Source: CAZKJL01 sp964611095
GTDB taxonomy: Bacteria > Patescibacteriota > Gracilibacteria > Peribacterales > Peribacteraceae
Direction: 5' to 3'
DNA length: 53,263 nt
NCBI GenBank assembly: GCA_964611095.1
Contig: CAZSWJ010000009.1
Span: 1 to 53,263 of the forward strand
Positions 50,036-53,263 of the stretch are shown here, one piece after another (the first letter of the stretch is position 1; each line of letters begins with the position of its first letter). The notes beneath the pieces were generated by a model. It made no database searches and was not told the DNA's origin. It saw only the letters and a list, made by a program, of their open reading frames with translations. Position numbers and translations under genes: made by a program.

Positions 50036-51733
50036 ATGCGANNNNNNNNNNNNNNNNNNNNNNNNNNNNNNNNNNNNNNNNNNNNNNNNNNNNNNNNNNN
50101 NNNNNNNNNNNNNNNNNNNNNNNNNNNNNNNNNNNNNNNNNGATTCGCGCAGACCGTCGCCGCCGCACTCATCATCGCCTGTGCCGTCGGCGTGGGCGTG
50201 TACGTGCTCCAGCCCGTGAGCAGGTTCGTCGGCACGTTCTTCGATTACCGATTCCACACCGATTACTGGCCCAACGCGTGGGCAGAGTTCGTGCTCTTCG
50301 CGTGGCCCGTACTTGCGTGGGTGCTGTGGACTCGTGATACGAAGAAGTTGCCGAAGATTCTTGGAACCGATGCCGCGCGGTGCCTCGTGCTCGGTCTCGG
50401 CATCGGTGCCTTGTTCCTCAGTTACTCGCGCGGGGGCTTCCTGGCGCTTGTGGGACAGTGCGTGCTCATGGCGATTCTGGGACTGTGGATCGCGAGAAAA
50501 AAGTTTCCTCTCGTGCGTCTCCTCAGAATTGTTGCGGGTACAGTTTCCACGGCGATCCTCATTTTCTTCGCGGTGAACAACCTGCGCGGACATTTTTATC
50601 CCGTGCAATCCCTCGCGGAGAAGGCCACGTTTTCCTCGGATGAAGGAATGTCGTCCGTCACCGAACGCAGTGAGTTTTGGCGCCAGTCGCTGCGGATGAT
50701 CAAAGCGCACCCCGTGCTCGGGTACGGACCGTACAGCTTCCGCTTCGTGCAGCCGCACGATCAAAGCAGCGTGCTCGCCACGTCCGACCACACGCACAAC
50801 GTCTTCCTGAAATACGCGTCGGAGAGGGGAGTGCCTGCGGCGATTTTCCTCATCGTCATCGTCGCGTGGTCGCTTGTCGCAGGGCTCAAGAAAATGTCGG
50901 ACGCCAAGGGCAAGCACGTGCCGTTGTCGTTCTTCCTCGTCGTCGGCATCGCCGGAGTCTTCGCGCACAACCTCATCGATTTCAATCTGCAGTTTGTCGG
51001 CATCGCGCTTCCCGTATGGATGGCGATGGGAATGCTCCTCGCGACGGAGACGAGGGGAGGGGAGTGGGCGAAAAACGTTCGTGTCGCGCTTGCCGTGCTC
51101 CTGCTTGCCGCCGCACTCATCGAAGGAACGGCGCTCGCACTCTCCTCACGCGCACGTCACGCCGATGCGGCGGGGGATTCGGTGAGCGCACTCGTGTGGT
51201 ACGCCAAAACCGACTGGTCCGTGTACCCGCGCGACGGTTGGCTGAGCAGGGGAGCGATTCTCCTGACCCAAAACGAACTCCCGGAGGCCGAGTCCGCGGT
51301 GAACAAGTCCATCACGCTCAATGAGGAAGACGGGCGCGCATGGAGGCTGCTCGGCGACGTGTACCTGCGGTGGAACAAGAGGTCCGAGGCACTCAGGGCG
51401 TACGAAAAGGCCTACGCCTTGGACAGGTACAACGACATCGGCATCACGCACGGACTCGTGACACTCCTCGCCACGGAAGATCGTCCGGCACTCATCAAGA
51501 GGCGAGCGGAGTTCGATTCGCTCATCAACGAATTCAGTTTGGCCGTGGAGCACAACGTGCACTTCATCGCGCTGAGTCGCAATGTCGAAGAGCTCGCGGC
51601 ATTGGCCGATCAGTTTGCACGTTTGTTTCCGGCCGATGCGCAGGAGTACAGGCTTCTCAGCAGGCGTATCACCGAACACGCCAAAGAGGAGCGCGCCAAG
51701 CTGGCCTCCAGGCCCAGGGGACTGCTTTGGTAA
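50036..51733 (+). CDS. O-antigen ligase/polymerase (Wzy_C-like) membrane protein with TPRs, interrupted by a gap
   Basis: Probable start at the ATG at 50036; the coding sequence is broken by 100 N at 50042-50141, so an unknown part of the N-terminal membrane region is missing and apparent frame continuity across the gap means nothing. The visible 530 residues show Wzy_C/WaaL features: membrane helices, SYSRGGFLAL, ERSEFWRQSLRMIKAHPVLG, and DHTHNVFLKYASERG (a conserved His-rich loop). About 190 C-terminal residues form TPR-like helical repeats (DGRAWRLLGDVYLRWNKRSE). Such proteins join or polymerise glycans on the outer face of the membrane. Confidence 0.85.
   Translation: MRXXXXXXXXXXXXXXXXXXXXXXXXXXXXXXXXXXFAQTVAAALIIACAVGVGVYVLQPVSRFVGTFFDYRFHTDYWPNAWAEFVLFAWPVLAWVLWTRDTKKLPKILGTDAARCLVLGLGIGALFLSYSRGGFLALVGQCVLMAILGLWIARKKFPLVRLLRIVAGTVSTAILIFFAVNNLRGHFYPVQSLAEKATFSSDEGMSSVTERSEFWRQSLRMIKAHPVLGYGPYSFRFVQPHDQSSVLATSDHTHNVFLKYASERGVPAAIFLIVIVAWSLVAGLKKMSDAKGKHVPLSFFLVVGIAGVFAHNLIDFNLQFVGIALPVWMAMGMLLATETRGGEWAKNVRVALAVLLLAAALIEGTALALSSRARHADAAGDSVSALVWYAKTDWSVYPRDGWLSRGAILLTQNELPEAESAVNKSITLNEEDGRAWRLLGDVYLRWNKRSEALRAYEKAYALDRYNDIGITHGLVTLLATEDRPALIKRRAEFDSLINEFSLAVEHNVHFIALSRNVEELAALADQFARLFPADAQEYRLLSRRITEHAKEERAKLASRPRGLLW
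50042..50141. other. Assembly gap (100 N)
   Basis: A run of exactly 100 N inside the O-antigen-ligase-like gene. The flanks are not duplicated here, unlike two of the other gaps. Confidence 0.99.
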
Positions 51734-51802
51734 GAAAAGGTGTAACGATTCGTCCTATTCCACGTATTATAAGGTACGTATTCACTCATTTCTCACTTTT
51801 GC

Positions 51803-52318
51803 ATGAAGAAGATCATCGCCGCACTCGCGCTCACACTGGTCCTCGCCGCCTGCGGCACCAAGCCCATCGACCCCAATGACAAGGTTCTGGAAGTGCAGAA
51901 CTACACCCAGGTCATGAAGAATGGCAAAGTCCTCGTGGACCCCGTCCACGGAACCGAGCAGAAATTCTGGTACGGCGCGATTCTCGGAGTCGGTGACACG
52001 AACGCCAACGGCGTCGGGTACATTCACTTGTTCGAGGACGGCACCTCGGTGCTCACGGCAAACCTGAACATTCTTCCGCGCACGGACAAGAAAGTCTTCG
52101 TCGTGTGGATGAGCGATGCCGACGGCAAGAACGTCGTGAAGGCGGGGGAGCTCCGCAGCATCGTCGGCGATGCGCGTCACTCCGTGAAGTTCGAGACCGA
52201 GAGCAAAGTCTCCGGTACGCCGAAAGTTTTCGTCACTCTGGAAGTCTCCGAGAACGTGACGTCACCGAGTGCCACTGTTGCCGAAGGTTCGCTCAAAGAG
52301 CCGACCGAAACGAAATAG
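51803..52318 (+). CDS. Lipoprotein with RskA-like (anti-sigma-K-type) domain
   Basis: The 171-residue protein has a lipobox LVLAACG (Cys17) after a basic start (MKKIIAALALTL). The domain that follows contains NILPRTDKKVFVVWMSDADGK and a late VFVTLEVSENVTSPSATV, resembling the extracytoplasmic domain of RskA-type anti-sigma factors. It lacks the membrane helix and cytoplasmic sigma-binding part, so it is not itself a complete anti-sigma factor. A TATTAT hexamer at 51765-51770 may be its -10. A sigma-70-family gene lies downstream. Confidence 0.75.
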   Translation: MKKIIAALALTLVLAACGTKPIDPNDKVLEVQNYTQVMKNGKVLVDPVHGTEQKFWYGAILGVGDTNANGVGYIHLFEDGTSVLTANLNILPRTDKKVFVVWMSDADGKNVVKAGELRSIVGDARHSVKFETESKVSGTPKVFVTLEVSENVTSPSATVAEGSLKEPTETK

Positions 52319-52329
52319 TTCGGATCGAT

Positions 52330-52458
52330 TTAGACGTGGAGAGCGACCGTTGGCAGAGTCGTGATCATCGCCATCGTGACGAGGGCGACGAGTGCCAGGT
52401 GCACGAGCACCATGGGCAGAGAAAGGCTGTATCCGACCGATCGAAGACGTCTCACCAT
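52330..52458 (-). CDS. Candidate 42-residue single-TM peptide
   Basis: On the minus strand an ATG at 52458 opens a 43-codon frame ending in TAA. The peptide starts MVRRLRSVGYSLSLPMV, continues with a strongly hydrophobic helix (about 12-38), and ends TVALHV. A positively charged start followed by a helix fits a small membrane protein. It fills the space between the lipoprotein and the sigma factor gene. Nothing else in 52319-52642 looks coding. There is no Shine-Dalgarno site; support is moderate. Confidence 0.4.
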   Translation of the reverse strand: MVRRLRSVGYSLSLPMVLVHLALVALVTMAMITTLPTVALHV

Positions 52459-52519
52459 GGGGGATGGGGAAAATCAACAGGGGCGGCATTCTAATGTGAC
52501 AAGCTGCCTTGTCCACAAA

Positions 52520-52533
52520 TTATGTATACATAA
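52520..52533. promoter_or_regulatory. 14-bp perfect palindrome (candidate operator)
   Basis: TTATGTATACATAA is a perfect palindrome within an AT-rich intergenic stretch. A small hairpin GGCTT-AAAA-AAGCC (52568-52581) lies nearby. It could serve the 42-residue peptide gene or the sigma factor gene. Confidence 0.5.
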
Positions 52534-52608
52534 ATTGTTCATTAAGAAGAGGGGATTGAAAGATATTGGCTTAAAAAAGCCGAATACGCTTCGTTAGAGT
52601 TAATTAAT

Positions 52609-52636
52609 TTGTTAATGAAACAAACGTGGGTATGGT
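52609..52636 (+). promoter_or_regulatory. Promoter of the sigma factor gene (leaderless geometry)
   Basis: TTGTTA (52609-52614), a 16-bp spacer, and TATGGT (52631-52636), which ends exactly 6 nt before the ATG at 52643. Confidence 0.5.
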
Positions 52637-52642
52637 CTGTTT

Positions 52643-53188
52643 ATGTCACCAGAAACAAGCAGTTTTCCGTCGGAAACCATGGTGGATTCCGGCGAGCTTT
52701 TGGAGTGTTTGGCCCGGGAATTCGAAGACAACAAAGCACAGCTGCTATTTTTCATTCGACGGTATGCACGGAACCACCATGAGGCGGAAGACGTGCTTCA
52801 GGAAACCTGGCTGCACATTCAACACGGTGCGGGGACATTCGACAGAGAGAAGCCCTTCTTGCCCTGGGCGAAGCGCATTTGCTACCGCATCGTGGTGGAC
52901 CGTTTTCGCAAAAACCACCTGAGGCCGAAAGAATTCGTATTTTCCGCTACGTCCCGGGACGACGGTCGAATGATCGATGTTCCGGATCCGAACACATCCG
53001 ATGAGCGTGAAAGTCGCGACGAGCTCGTAGTGTGGCTCCGGGACCACATCGGCATGCTCTTCAGCCGCATGAAACCTCGTGCGAGGGAATCCATCCAGGA
53101 ATATTTGGACGGCAAGGAGCCCGATGATATCGCGCGGGACATGAACCTGAAGGGCGCGACCATTCGATGGCGAATCGCCGATTTTTGA
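52643..53188 (+). CDS. Sigma-70 family (ECF-type) RNA polymerase sigma factor
   Basis: The 181-residue protein has a sigma region 2 (LLFFIRRYARNHHEAEDVLQ, then WAKRICYRIVVDRFRK; about 34-94), a variable linker, and a region 4 helix-turn-helix (MKPRARESIQEYLDGKEPDD to DMNLKGATIRWRI; about 140-179). It should direct RNA polymerase to a regulon, typically envelope stress in this family. The C-terminus stops almost directly after the recognition helix (RWRIADF), shorter than usual; the next frame stays open to the window end, so a frameshift at the T-run before the stop codon is possible. The RskA-like lipoprotein upstream may belong to the same circuit. Confidence 0.85.
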   Translation: MSPETSSFPSETMVDSGELLECLAREFEDNKAQLLFFIRRYARNHHEAEDVLQETWLHIQHGAGTFDREKPFLPWAKRICYRIVVDRFRKNHLRPKEFVFSATSRDDGRMIDVPDPNTSDERESRDELVVWLRDHIGMLFSRMKPRARESIQEYLDGKEPDDIARDMNLKGATIRWRIADF

Positions 53189-53263
53189 AATCATCTGCGC
53201 GCTTCCGCCAAAGCGGCGAAGATGATCGATTAGAGAACGATGTGACCGGTCGGAGCGAAAGGA

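Noticed and set aside
1..53263. Recoded UGA (as in Gracilibacteria/SR1)
   Set aside because: Many well-defined genes, such as the M24 peptidase, the asparaginase-family gene and giant protein 1, end in TGA at the expected length, and no conserved position requires UGA to be read as glycine.

Overview
The window is about 53 kb of a moderately GC-rich (roughly 55-58 % by eye) bacterial genome that uses the standard code, since many genes end in TGA. Single-copy housekeeping genes (prfA, typA, groES-groEL, tmk, folD, purF, purD, mnmA, msrB) sit among very large, repetitive surface proteins and cysteine- and serine-rich secreted proteins. Typical Shine-Dalgarno sites are rare. This fits a Candidate Phyla Radiation/Patescibacteria genome, most like Peregrinibacteria/Peribacteria. 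That assignment is inferred from gene content and style and was not tested by phylogeny. The record is a scaffold with four 100-N gaps; two are flanked by identical 55-bp sequences and one lies inside an 8-bp tandem repeat.

Layout. Positions 1-5100 hold the end of a Cys/Ser-rich protein, a membrane-anchored Ser/Thr kinase, a PKD-domain membrane protein and a small VirB2/TrbC-like membrane protein. Positions 5100-10800 hold an M24 peptidase, an asparaginase-family protein with changed catalytic residues, tRNA-Leu(UAA), an EamA transporter, a sortase and mnmA. Positions 11100-19620 hold a DUF2157/GDYXXLXY membrane pair, prfA, purD, purF, a small hypothetical gene and typA.

Positions 19650-38514 form the centrepiece. 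Four paralogous Cys-rich secreted proteins run leftward. Each has the same 37-nt leader and the same C-terminal tail, poly-Ser followed by a CCNL motif. Divergent from them run three paralogous proteins of about 1600 residues. Each of these has three N-terminal membrane segments, seven FG-GAP calcium-binding repeats, seven cysteine-pair repeats that look like a second seven-bladed propeller inserted inside a fibronectin-III-like domain, an SdrD-B-like domain, and a C-terminal part with SLH-like segments.

Positions 38500-44740 hold an N-domain-less MgtE, folD, tmk, a 63-residue ORF, groEL, groES, a membrane-anchored hypothetical protein and an eight-cysteine lipoprotein. Positions 44800-53263 hold a GGDEF-like (AGDEF) coiled-coil protein, a MarR regulator with a clear operator, an AT-rich membrane gene, tRNA-Leu(CAG), msrB, a ComA-like (phosphosulfolactate synthase family) protein, an FkbM methyltransferase, an O-antigen-ligase-like protein with TPRs, a lipoprotein, a 42-residue membrane peptide and a sigma-70-family factor.

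Two general patterns stand out. Many genes have a TAnnnT hexamer ending exactly 6 nt before the start codon, the geometry expected for leaderless mRNAs. Several intergenic regions carry AAGTGCG/GGAAAGTG-type short repeats, some folding into long hairpins. The surface genes, sortase, lipoproteins, FkbM and O-antigen ligase together suggest an elaborate cell envelope.
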